From Prolixibacteraceae bacterium (GTDB lineage: Bacteria; Bacteroidota; Bacteroidia; Bacteroidales; Prolixibacteraceae), in the NCBI GenBank assembly GCA_016788685.1, contig JAEUSS010000514.1, forward strand, positions 1 through 5,814: a stretch of 5,814 bases of DNA. Reading direction: 5' to 3'. Below, piece after piece: positions 1 to 5,304 of the stretch. The notes under the pieces are model-generated. The model had not been told where the DNA came from and made no database searches. It saw only the letters and a program-made list of their open reading frames with translations. The position numbers and the translations under genes are program-made. Numbering within the stretch: position 1 is the first letter of the stretch; every line of letters begins with the position of its first letter.

Positions 1-971
1 ACACCATATCCGAATCCCGGATAAAGATAATTTTTGAACGACAAGTCGTTTATATAATATTTACAGTTACCTGAGATTGTTTCCTTTCCCCTGATGTCAT
101 AGCGTTCAACTTTGTGTATCATGAACGTATCTTCAATATAACTGATGTAATTTGCAACCGTATCGTATGTTGTTTTTCTCCCGTTACTTTTGAAATAGTT
201 CACAATATTGACTATCGATACCAGATTAGAGGCGTTATTGACCAGATAAACAAAAACATCTTCAAGCAATTTTGGGTCTTTGATACTGTGTCGTTGTATG
301 ATGTCGCGCAGCAATACAGTATCTTTAATTGCTGATATATAATTACGCTTTGTTTCATCGTTAGGCAACACAAACAGTTCAGGTAATGCTCCGCTCTCCA
401 TATAGTCAATGTAACTTTGCTTTTTAACTTCTTTCTGAGTTATTCCAGTATATTCCGCATAACTAAAAGGGAAAACCTCAAAATTGACATAACGACCAGA
501 AAGCAGGGTTGCCAATTCCATTGAAAGCATTTTTGAATTGGAGCCGCTTATGAATATTTCATAGCTATCAACGAAATCCTGTGAATGAGAGTTCACAAAA
601 TGTTCCCATCCGCTGATATTTTGTACCTCATCTATAAAAAGCCAAACTTTACCTTCAGGCTTAAGTTTTTCCCGATATAGCTTTAGTAGCACCTCAAGGT
701 CTTTATAATCACTGATAAAATCGAAATCAGTAAATTCTTTGTTGACATAGAAGATATTCCGAGGATCTACACCACCCCCGATCAGTCTGTGGGCTATCTG
801 ACGAAGAATATAGCTTTTACCTGTACGGCGCTGCCCTACCAGCACTTTGACAAGTTTACTGCCAGTATAGTCAAATATCTTGTCTGTATAATCTTTGCGG
901 TAATAACCCAGTTCAGGAACATTGCCTTCCCAAAAATTATATTTTTCTAATGCTGCGAAATTTTCTTCCAT
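1..971 (-). CDS. DUF4143-type AAA ATPase (partial, C-terminus off the left edge)
   Basis: The minus frame is open from ATG 971-969 to the window edge, about 323 codons. A P-loop GQRRTGKS lies at residues 46-53 and a Walker B VWLFIDEVQ at about 109-117. The stretch ISGSNSKMLSMELATLLSGRY (about 141-161) and the FPFSYAEY segment after it are typical of the AAA_14 plus DUF4143 family. Near the edge, YYINDLSFKNYL matches the family's late YYxxDxGxR-like region, so I estimate that some tens of C-terminal residues are missing. These are P-loop ATPases of mostly unknown role, common and multicopy in Bacteroidota and archaea; a role in defence or regulation is sometimes suggested but not shown here. 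Both nucleotide-binding motifs look intact. The start is set by the family-like N-terminus and by a TATATTTG box just upstream. The gene points away from the rest of the window and looks like an independent unit. Confidence 0.88.
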   Translation of the reverse strand, partial: MEENFAALEKYNFWEGNVPELGYYRKDYTDKIFDYTGSKLVKVLVGQRRTGKSYILRQIAHRLIGGGVDPRNIFYVNKEFTDFDFISDYKDLEVLLKLYREKLKPEGKVWLFIDEVQNISGWEHFVNSHSQDFVDSYEIFISGSNSKMLSMELATLLSGRYVNFEVFPFSYAEYTGITQKEVKKQSYIDYMESGALPELFVLPNDETKRNYISAIKDTVLLRDIIQRHSIKDPKLLEDVFVYLVNNASNLVSIVNIVNYFKSNGRKTTYDTVANYISYIEDTFMIHKVERYDIRGKETISGNCKYYINDLSFKNYLYPGFGYG

Positions 972-988
972 ACTCGAATTTATTTACA

Positions 989-996
989 CAAATATA
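989..996 (-). promoter_or_regulatory. Possible -7 box of the ATPase gene
   Basis: The minus strand reads TATATTTG, matching the Bacteroidota -7 consensus TAnnTTTG, 17 nt before the ATPase ATG. I see no TTTG-type -33 box at the expected 19-21 nt spacing. The region is very AT-rich, so a chance match is possible. Confidence 0.35.
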
Positions 997-1083
997 TAAA
1001 TATTCTTTCTTGATCGAATATTTTACCAACAAAAAACATAGCAAGTTGTCAACTTCGACTCGATGTAACATGGGAAACATCAT

Positions 1084-1091
1084 TATCTTTG
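1084..1091 (+). promoter_or_regulatory. Possible -7 box for the structured leader and reductase-like gene
   Basis: TATCTTTG followed by C matches TAnnTTTG. Transcription would begin near 1098, giving the gene at 1363 a leader of about 265 nt that contains the whole folded region. No clear -33 TTTG lies 19-21 nt upstream, so the call rests on one box. Confidence 0.4.
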
Positions 1092-1160
1092 CAAATAACA
1101 ATAAGAATTATCGCGGTCATAGTACCGCTAATATATAGACATAACGTTCGCTGAACGTCT

Positions 1161-1279
1161 CGTCACGAAAACTGGTAATTTTCAAAAAGAAGAGAGACTG
1201 ACGCGCAATGTTCATGCTATACGAAAGTATGGCGTGGGCTTGCCTGTTTTCTTCTTTAGGTAACCAGTACCTCGTGACG
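1161..1279. repeat. Nested imperfect inverted repeat, structured RNA or folded-DNA site
   Basis: Four helices stack in register. CGTCACGA 1161-1168 pairs with TCGTGACG 1272-1279. ACTGGT 1171-1176 pairs with ACCAGT 1263-1268. AAAGAAGA 1186-1193 pairs with TCTTCTTT 1250-1257. The apical stem 1213-1222 pairs with 1227-1236 over ten positions, two of them G-U, and is capped by a GAAA tetraloop. The apical stem can extend through GTT and, past a bulged T, CAA (1206-1212) to 1237-1242. Asymmetric internal loops separate the helices. The GNRA loop and the G-U pairs on the plus strand favour an RNA read left to right. The size and bulged layout also resemble recombination sites of integron cassettes, but I cannot fix the core boxes. 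Confidence 0.6.
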
Positions 1280-1304
1280 GATCAGTGTGAGTTCCACGCT
1301 TTTT
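1232..1304 (+). terminator. Alternative terminator-like pairing with T tract
   Basis: GCGTGG 1232-1237 can pair with CCACGC 1294-1299, and the helix extends with wobble pairs and one bulge through CTTGC (1239-1243) to 1287-1291. Five T residues follow at 1300-1304. This competes with the apical GAAA hairpin, which uses the same GCGTG strand. A small hairpin AGGTA/TACCT (1258-1272) can form inside the loop. The loop is long for a simple intrinsic terminator, so this could equally be the closing stem of a folded RNA. Confidence 0.35.
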
Positions 1305-1362
1305 CATGAGGCCTTGGCGGACAACAAAAACTGATTGTTGAACGAATAAATGTCTGGGGAAT

Positions 1363-1884
1363 ATGAAAAAAGTAAAGTTCTATATCATTGCGTCAATTGA
1401 CGGTTATATCGCTTGCCCCTGGGATGACGACATTAAGTGGTTCGTTGAATTTTCAAATCCTTCAAAAAATGACTACGGCTACAAAGATTTTTTCGATTCA
1501 ACTGACACCGTTATCATTGATGAGCTCTTGTACAACGAAATTTTGAGTCTTGATGTCATTTGGCCATACAAAGACAAAGTCACGTATGTCATTTCAAGGT
1601 TTGAACGAAAATCAGAAGATAATATCCGGTTTATACCTGATGATATTACTGAAACTGTTTCCAAAATTAAGAACCATCCGGGAAAAGATATCTGGCTGAT
1701 AGGCGATAAAACTATTTCGCAATTATTCGACCAGACTGACGAAATTCAGTTGGTTTATATCCCAATAATTCACGGCAACGACAAACCTTTGCTCCCCAAA
1801 AACCTCAGTTTTTCCCAATGGACATTATCTGAAAACAATGTGTATGACAATGGAACAATACGATTGACGTATCAACGAAAGTAA
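1363..1884 (+). CDS. Divergent RibD C-terminal/dihydrofolate-reductase-fold protein
   Basis: The protein has 173 residues, the usual length for stand-alone RibD_C or DHFR-like reductases (YyaP/YwjB type). Family landmarks are the first strand FYIIASIDGYIA (6-17), an acidic WDDDIKWF segment (20-27), TYVISR (74-79), and the late block GKDIWLIG (107-114) followed by DEIQLVYIPIIHGNDKPLLP (126-145). Two cofactor-contact signatures are altered. The GRxTYE-like segment after DTVII reads DELLYNE, and the Gly-Gly of the late IGGG motif reads IGDK. NADPH binding is therefore uncertain and the substrate unknown. A GGGGA sequence just before the ATG supports the start. The gene is transcribed away from the ATPase, follows a long structured leader, and may be an independently mobile cassette. 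Fold assignment is fairly sure; activity is not. Confidence 0.8.
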   Translation: MKKVKFYIIASIDGYIACPWDDDIKWFVEFSNPSKNDYGYKDFFDSTDTVIIDELLYNEILSLDVIWPYKDKVTYVISRFERKSEDNIRFIPDDITETVSKIKNHPGKDIWLIGDKTISQLFDQTDEIQLVYIPIIHGNDKPLLPKNLSFSQWTLSENNVYDNGTIRLTYQRK

Positions 1885-1892
1885 AATAGAAG

Positions 1893-1910
1893 AGGCCTTT
1901 GGCTTTGTTT
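1893..1910 (+). terminator. Weak terminator candidate after the reductase-like gene
   Basis: AGGCC 1893-1897 pairs with GGCTT 1901-1905 around a TTT loop, followed by TGTTT. The stem is five pairs including one G-T, and the T tract is interrupted. It lies 9 nt after the stop codon, where a terminator would be expected. Confidence 0.3.
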
Positions 1911-1982
1911 ATCGATTAAATGAATTCTTACTTAAGTATATTTTCTTTCGTCATTTCAACATATTGCTAATTTGCTGTTGTG

Positions 1983-1997
1983 TGGCAAACTTTGCCA
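1983..1997. repeat. 15-bp palindrome TGGCAAACTTTGCCA
   Basis: TGGCAAA and TTTGCCA form a perfect 7-bp inverted repeat around a single C. It lies about 110 bp upstream of the DUF3945-type gene and about 60 bp before its likely -7 box. Two GCCAAC direct repeats follow at 2005-2010 and 2015-2020. The length and tight centre suit a dimeric repressor operator, but no regulator gene is present to pair with it. Confidence 0.4.
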
Positions 1998-2055
1998 AAT
2001 GGAAGCCAACCTCGGCCAACGGACTGTAAAATCCTAAACCTCAAGGTCGTTCATA

Positions 2056-2063
2056 TACTTTTG
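2056..2063 (+). promoter_or_regulatory. Possible -7 box of the DUF3945-type gene
   Basis: TACTTTTG matches TAnnTTTG and lies 41 nt before the ATG at 2105. Transcription would begin near 2070, within the left arm of the hairpin at 2066-2085. I see no good -33 TTTG at the right spacing. Confidence 0.35.
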
Positions 2064-2065
2064 AG

Positions 2066-2085
2066 TTACATTAATTGTGATGTAA
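2066..2085 (+). repeat. Leader hairpin TTACAT/ATGTAA upstream of the DUF3945-type gene
   Basis: TTACAT 2066-2071 pairs perfectly with ATGTAA 2080-2085 around an 8-nt loop, and one G-T pair can be added outside. It ends 19 nt before the start codon. It may be an operator in DNA or a stem in the messenger leader. Confidence 0.35.
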
Positions 2086-2104
2086 TAATTAAAATCAAAG
2101 TATC

Positions 2105-3523
2105 ATGGACGAAAAATTGAACAACCAGGATGTTCTGCTTGTCAGAGAAAAAGACAGTGATAAATTGAAAGTCGTTTCGGGTATCGAAAAAGACGGCCAG
2201 CCAAAGTCAGTTGAACCAAAAAAGGAAAATGAGCCGCAATTCCTAAGAATCGACAAATCCGGCAATGCGCTGGATAACTTCATGTCGAATTTTCAGAGGC
2301 AGTACAAAGATCCAACCCATTTCCAGTTCTTTAAAGTACCAATTGAGAAGGTCAGTGAAATTGCCGTAAAACTCCAGGAGGCTTTTAAGAAGCCAGACGA
2401 ACCTGCCAACAAAGCAACTATTGACACACATAAGGTTGAATCCCCGGCAGAAGGAAAAAAGCAATCCACCCACACCATTGATGAAAAACGTATCGCTTGG
2501 TCCCAATTGGAACGCCTTGGTGTTAGCCGCGAAACCCTTGAACGGACCAAAAGCCTTGAAGCAATGATGAACTGGCAGAAATCACCCGTTCTGATCCCTA
2601 TTGTAGCCAAATTTGATGATACCACACTTCGAACAGATGCCCGGTTATCCTTCAGGGAAATGCCAGATGGGAAACTCGCTTTGGCTATTCATGCTATTCG
2701 CAAAGAACCTGAATTAGACAGGCCTTATTTTGGTGTAAGGTTCACCGATGATGACAAGAAAAATCTGCAAACAACTGGAAATCTTGGGCGGATTGTCAAT
2801 GCAGAATTCAAGCAAGGAGAAAAAACGCCAGTATTTATTTCGGTAGATAGATTAACCAATGAACTGGTAACTGTTAGAACCGATAAACTTAGAATTCCTG
2901 AATTCATCAAAGGAGTTACTCTCGAAGATACACAGAAGCAACAGCTGGCTGAAGGCAAATCGGTTTATCTGGAAGGAATGACCTCCAAAGGCGGAAAAGA
3001 GTTCTCTGCAAACGTACAGGTTAATGCTGATAAGAAAGGAATTGAATTCCGGTTTGATCAACAACCAAATCAATCTCAGCAAAATGATCAGCGACAATTT
3101 CAGCAACCAAACGGAGAAGTACGTATTCCCAAAACATTGCTTGGAGTTGAATTATCAGAAAAACAGCAAAATAAATTGCAAGAAGGACAAACTGTATATG
3201 TCAGTGGGATGAAAGATGGACAGGGCCAGGAATTTAATGCTTACGTTAAAGTTGATAACGAAAACTCGAAACTGGCCTTCTTCAAATGGAACCCGGACAA
3301 ATCAACCGCCAAAGAAGTCACTCCCGATAATGCAAGTAAAACTCAGGTAGATGTCAATTCGGAAGGTAAAACCAACGAAGCCACCAAAAAACTTGATGAG
3401 CCATTGAAAAAGGATCAAACACAACCGACCGAAAAACAGGCTGAAAAACAAGACAAGAAAATGACCGAGGAAAACAAACAAGAATCTGAAAAGCCTGAGA
3501 AGGCCAAAGGAAGGAAAATGTAG
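2105..3523 (+). CDS. DUF4099/DUF3945-type conjugative-element protein
   Basis: This 472-residue soluble protein has the layout of the DUF4099 plus DUF3945 family found in Bacteroidota conjugative transposons. The N-terminal part (about 1-127) includes FLRIDKSGNALDNFMSNFQRQ-like sequence and a charged linker. A DUF4099-like unit, RIAWSQLERLGVSRETLE, begins near 129. DUF3945-like sequence follows: FTDDDKKNLQTTGNLGRIV with FISVDRLTNELV (about 213-254). Two homologous units then start with RIPEFIKGVTL (263) and RIPKTLLGVEL (340). Both continue with a Q/L/G-rich helix, a VYLEGM or VYVSGM strand and a KEFSANVQV or QEFNAYVKV strand. The tail from about 398 is K/E/Q-rich, probably disordered, and ends KGRKM. 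No signal peptide or membrane segment is visible. The molecular role of the family is unknown; its constant association with transfer regions suggests a DNA-processing or element-maintenance role. It converges on the methyltransferase gene 45 bp away. Confidence 0.85.
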   Translation: MDEKLNNQDVLLVREKDSDKLKVVSGIEKDGQPKSVEPKKENEPQFLRIDKSGNALDNFMSNFQRQYKDPTHFQFFKVPIEKVSEIAVKLQEAFKKPDEPANKATIDTHKVESPAEGKKQSTHTIDEKRIAWSQLERLGVSRETLERTKSLEAMMNWQKSPVLIPIVAKFDDTTLRTDARLSFREMPDGKLALAIHAIRKEPELDRPYFGVRFTDDDKKNLQTTGNLGRIVNAEFKQGEKTPVFISVDRLTNELVTVRTDKLRIPEFIKGVTLEDTQKQQLAEGKSVYLEGMTSKGGKEFSANVQVNADKKGIEFRFDQQPNQSQQNDQRQFQQPNGEVRIPKTLLGVELSEKQQNKLQEGQTVYVSGMKDGQGQEFNAYVKVDNENSKLAFFKWNPDKSTAKEVTPDNASKTQVDVNSEGKTNEATKKLDEPLKKDQTQPTEKQAEKQDKKMTEENKQESEKPEKAKGRKM

Positions 3524-3550
3524 TTTAAAAGTTATTTCTATTACGGGAGT

Positions 3551-3571
3551 AAAAAGCCCCGAAGGGCCTTA
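3551..3571 (-). terminator. Intrinsic terminator of the methyltransferase gene (UUCG loop)
   Basis: On the minus strand AAGGCCC, loop TTCG, GGGCTTT is followed by TT. The stem is seven pairs with one G-T and carries a very stable UUCG tetraloop. It starts with the last two bases of the stop codon. On the plus strand the same hairpin lies 27 nt after the DUF3945-type gene but has no good T tract, so it is at best weakly bidirectional. Confidence 0.8.
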
Positions 3572-4318
3572 AAAATCAAACAACAATTGCTGAACAGGCT
3601 GCTTATTCATCGGGAGTAGTTCAACAGGATCAAAGTCTGGCAACGTTTGTTGTTTGATCTTCGGTTGTTCCTGGTTATGTTTGGGAAGTTGCAGCATCAT
3701 ATAACTATGGTCTTCGGTAATCGGAACGATGTATGGCGCCCTGGTTATCGGATGTGGATTCACCTGCCAGCCGGAGAAAAACTGGTTGGTTAGTGTATCC
3801 ATGCAGGCGACTTCTCCAAACATTCCGTTCAGGCACATATTGACCAAACACATCATGGCGCAAGTCCGATCGATATCGGCTCCGTAAAATCGTGCATTTC
3901 GGTTGATCCTGGCTGCTGCCATTAGCGTTCTGCCTGAACCGCAGCAAGGATCGGCAATCCGTTCACCATCGCGGATTTCTCCGATGGTAATTAATGCCAT
4001 CATTTCACAAATATGTTCAGGGGTGAAAAACTGCCCTGCTTTGTCGTAACTGATGTGTTCCATAAAGAAGTCACCAAAGACATCCTTCAACCCTTCCCCA
4101 TCGTTTTCCATGTCAATTATTACTGCTGCTAATGCAGAGGAGAAAACCTGAAGTTCATCTTTATTGTAACTTTTGATGATTTCAAAATAGCGGTCTTCCA
4201 TCTGTCCCAACGAAAGGGCGCAAACAGTCATTTCCAAGAAATCGGAGAATACATGGCTAACCCCATGCTTTCGTGCTAACTGATCCACGTAATTCGAGAA
4301 ACTAAGTAACTTTTCCAT
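3569..4318 (-). CDS. N6-adenine DNA methyltransferase-like protein (HsdM-related, NPPY missing)
   Basis: The 249-residue protein resembles the methylase core of type I HsdM subunits (N6_Mtase) carried alone on mobile elements. After an all-helical N-terminal region come motif X, GQFFTP (95-100), and the SAM-binding motif I, DPCCGSG (123-129). An acidic YGADID (145-150) and NMCLNGMFGEV (160-170) follow. The catalytic motif IV (NPPY or NPPF) expected soon after CMDTL (172-176) is not there; the nearest string is NPHP at 187-190. The target-recognition region is also missing and the C-terminus is short and Q/P-rich. It probably binds SAM, but base methylation is doubtful. The last residues QQLLFDF contain a QxxLF string, which can be a sliding-clamp binding motif. 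No HsdS or HsdR partner is present. It converges with the DUF3945-type gene and has its own terminator. Known relatives on Firmicutes and Bacteroidota elements also seem to lack NPPY, but that is from memory. Confidence 0.82.
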   Translation of the reverse strand: MEKLLSFSNYVDQLARKHGVSHVFSDFLEMTVCALSLGQMEDRYFEIIKSYNKDELQVFSSALAAVIIDMENDGEGLKDVFGDFFMEHISYDKAGQFFTPEHICEMMALITIGEIRDGERIADPCCGSGRTLMAAARINRNARFYGADIDRTCAMMCLVNMCLNGMFGEVACMDTLTNQFFSGWQVNPHPITRAPYIVPITEDHSYMMLQLPKHNQEQPKIKQQTLPDFDPVELLPMNKQPVQQLLFDF

Positions 4319-4380
4319 CGTGATTTACCGCTGCCCAACGGATTTATTAAGGCTTCTGGCTCGCCGGTTAATTTTGAGCC
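4319..4380 (-). ncRNA. Possible third, diverged copy of the two-hairpin leader
   Basis: Directly upstream of the methyltransferase ATG the minus strand has a GGCTC/GAGCC hairpin (4358-4380), a TTAATAAAT linker, then a second hairpin CCGT, loop TGGGCA, GCGG (4328-4341), and TAAATCACG before the ATG. The order, linker and loop resemble the two clear copies at 5005-5052 and 5503-5552 (loop AAGGCA). The first hairpin has a different stem and a larger loop, so homology is uncertain. Confidence 0.4.
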
Positions 4381-4391
4381 GAAACCATTGA

Positions 4392-4486
4392 GCAGGCCGG
4401 ATTCTTGTCAAGGGCTACTTCGACACTTTACGCTGTTCAGTGACCCATCGAAGTGAGCTTGTATACCCTTGACTTTTCCGGAATGC
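4392..4486. repeat. Large imperfect hairpin upstream of the methyltransferase gene
   Basis: Helices stack in register from outside in: GCA 4392-4394 with TGC 4484-4486; CCGGA 4397-4401 with TCCGG 4477-4481; GTCAAGGG 4407-4414 with CCCTTGAC 4466-4473; ACTTCGA 4417-4423 with TCGAAGT 4448-4454; CACT 4424-4427 with AGTG 4439-4442. The last two helices are continuous on the left arm and separated by a five-base bulge on the right. The right arm contains the TTGAC of a plus-strand promoter. It could be part of the methyltransferase leader RNA, a folded single-strand site such as an oriT-like or recombination element, or an operator array. Confidence 0.55.
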
Positions 4487-4499
4487 GGAAATACCTTTG
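4469..4499 (+). promoter_or_regulatory. Bacteroidota-type promoter, plus strand
   Basis: TTGAC (4469-4473) and TACCTTTG (4492-4499, then C) are 18 nt apart, or 20 nt counted from the TTG core. This fits the Bacteroidota sigma factor consensus TTTG then TAnnTTTG better than any other site in the window. Transcription would begin near 4506 and run toward the 3' end of the small-gene operon on the opposite strand. No convincing plus-strand gene follows, so the product may be a small or antisense RNA. Confidence 0.55.
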
Positions 4500-4570
4500 C
4501 GCCAAATTGAGTAAGAGTAAAAAACTTAAAAACAGGAATATTGAACTGCGAAAAGCATTGATGAACAAAT

Positions 4571-4590
4571 AAAAAAGGGTTTTTCACCCT
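4571..4590 (-). terminator. Intrinsic terminator of the small-gene operon
   Basis: The minus strand reads AGGGT, loop GAAAA, ACCCT followed by a run of six T counting the last stem base. It begins six bases after the stop codon of the 135-aa gene, so it closes the minus-strand operon. Confidence 0.8.
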
Positions 4591-4596
4591 CTTCTA

Positions 4597-5004
4597 TTAT
4601 GATGCAATTGATACTGATAAATGTTCACCTTTTGATGCATCAACTGATTTGAAGTAAGTCTCTTTGATTTGATTAGTTAAAAGATCAGATTCAAGATCAA
4701 CTGATTCAATTACCCGAAACCAGGTCCAAAACAAATCAAAGAATTCAATATCCGATTCGATTTCAGAATCTTCCAAAGAATCGAAATAGCTACGATCATA
4801 CCACAGCACAATTTCCTGATAATCACCAAAATCATGCTGAAATGTTTTAACGGAATAGTATGTCAATGTTTTAAACTTCTGCGGAATGGGAAAACTGTTG
4901 TGGAAATAATCCAATAGCATCCGCATTTCGATTTTCAGTTTTTCGTAAAATGCTGAATCACCCATTTGGGCAAATCCATTTGAACCTAAGACTAAATAAT
5001 CCAT
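4597..5004 (-). CDS. Conserved-looking hypothetical protein, 135 aa
   Basis: I do not recognise a named family. The protein is soluble, acidic and rich in aromatic residues, with no signal peptide or membrane segment. Its N-terminus, LGSNGFAQMGD (6-16), is followed by a helix (about 19-36), a FPIPQKFK turn (38-45), and strands containing LTYYSVKTF and YQEIVLWYD (62-70). A strongly acidic stretch follows, SLEDSEIESDIEFFDLFWTWFRVIESVDLESDLLT (76-110), then a short basic tail. Clean composition, a two-hairpin leader directly upstream and a terminator directly downstream make it very likely a real gene, last in the operon. It looks like the small conserved proteins carried by Bacteroidota conjugative elements. 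The acidic, compact character would also suit a DNA-mimic or inhibitor protein, but nothing here shows that. Confidence 0.75.
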   Translation of the reverse strand: MDYLVLGSNGFAQMGDSAFYEKLKIEMRMLLDYFHNSFPIPQKFKTLTYYSVKTFQHDFGDYQEIVLWYDRSYFDSLEDSEIESDIEFFDLFWTWFRVIESVDLESDLLTNQIKETYFKSVDASKGEHLSVSIAS

Positions 5005-5052
5005 GATAAATTGTCCATGCCTTTGGAACTTATATGGGTATCAAGCACACCC
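5005..5052 (-). ncRNA. Two-hairpin leader RNA, copy A
   Basis: On the minus strand GGGTGTGCTTGATACCC forms hairpin 1 (GGGTG/TACCC with one G-T). An ATATAAGT linker and hairpin 2, TCCA, loop AAGGCA, TGGA (5014-5027), follow, then CAATTTATC and the ATG of the 135-aa gene. It starts 13 nt after the stop codon of the upstream gene. It is a clear homologue of copy B at 5503-5552: hairpin 1 differs at one loop base, and hairpin 2 keeps its loop while the whole stem has changed in a compensated way. Confidence 0.7.
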
Positions 5053-5065
5053 GATTTAAAAATGA

Positions 5066-5284
5066 TTAAAAGTTTGCTGAAATCCATTGTTGAAAAGCCT
5101 GTTCTGTAGTCAAATCTCCGTTTACCCATATCTGATGGATTTCAGAAATAATTTCCCAGGCATGATCGTCCTGTGCAAAAAATCCTTCTTCAACATCAAA
5201 TACTTCAACAGTTCCGAGTGAAGTGTCAATGACACCACAGCTATATTTTCCACTGATCCAACTTTCGTTTAATGTAATATCCAT
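5066..5284 (-). CDS. Hypothetical protein, 72 aa
   Basis: Not recognised. I start it at ATG 5284-5282, giving MDITLNESW as N-terminus. A longer frame from 5344 would overlap the upstream gene by 40 bases, while the chosen start leaves a 20-nt gap. The small acidic protein looks like strands at the N-terminus (SGKYSCGVIDTSLGTVEVFDVEEG, about 11-34) followed by helices (HAWEIISEIHQIW and TTEQAFQQWISANF). There is no signal peptide or membrane segment. It lies second from the end of the minus-strand operon, between the 65-aa and 135-aa genes, and unlike them has no two-hairpin leader, so it is probably translated together with the 65-aa gene. Confidence 0.65.
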   Translation of the reverse strand: MDITLNESWISGKYSCGVIDTSLGTVEVFDVEEGFFAQDDHAWEIISEIHQIWVNGDLTTEQAFQQWISANF

Positions 5285-5304
5285 GGTAGTTTGATTTAAG
5301 TTGA

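Larger units (their letters stand above)
972..1362. other. Gene-free stretch between ATPase and reductase-like gene
   Basis: I find no convincing gene here. The one open frame starts inside the ATPase gene, has no ribosome binding site and a composition unlike its neighbours. The AT-rich left part (972-1100) carries the ATPase promoter region and a plus-strand TATCTTTG box. The right part (1139-1345) is dense in inverted repeats, described separately: ACGTTC/GAACGT at 1144-1158, the nested repeat 1161-1279, and CAACA/TGTTG at 1322-1340. Confidence 0.7.
4319..4596. other. Gap between methyltransferase and small-gene operon
   Basis: I see no supported gene in these 278 bases. They hold the possible methyltransferase leader (4319-4380), the large hairpin (4392-4486), a plus-strand promoter (4469-4499) and the terminator of the right-hand minus-strand operon (4571-4590). 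No minus-strand TAnnTTTG box for the methyltransferase was found. A 29-codon basic open frame at 4483-4572 (plus) was considered and not accepted. Confidence 0.7.

Noticed and set aside
950..1138. 62-codon plus-strand open frame before the structured region
   Set aside because: It starts inside the ATPase coding region, has no ribosome binding site, an AT-driven composition, and spans a likely promoter box on each strand.
1139..1343. Firm call of an integron attC site
   Set aside because: Only one heptamer fits the core consensus, the span is too long for a typical site, and no integrase or second site is visible in the window.
3705..3947. Open frames opposite or within the methyltransferase and DUF3945-type genes
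   Set aside because: They lie fully inside well-supported genes, in other frames, with low-complexity or unnatural composition and no start signals.
4483..4572. 29-codon basic open frame (MRKYLCAKLSKS...) in the gap upstream of the methyltransferase
   Set aside because: Its ATG lies inside the best plus-strand promoter, so the transcript would lack the start; no ribosome binding site is visible; lysine richness follows from A-rich sequence.
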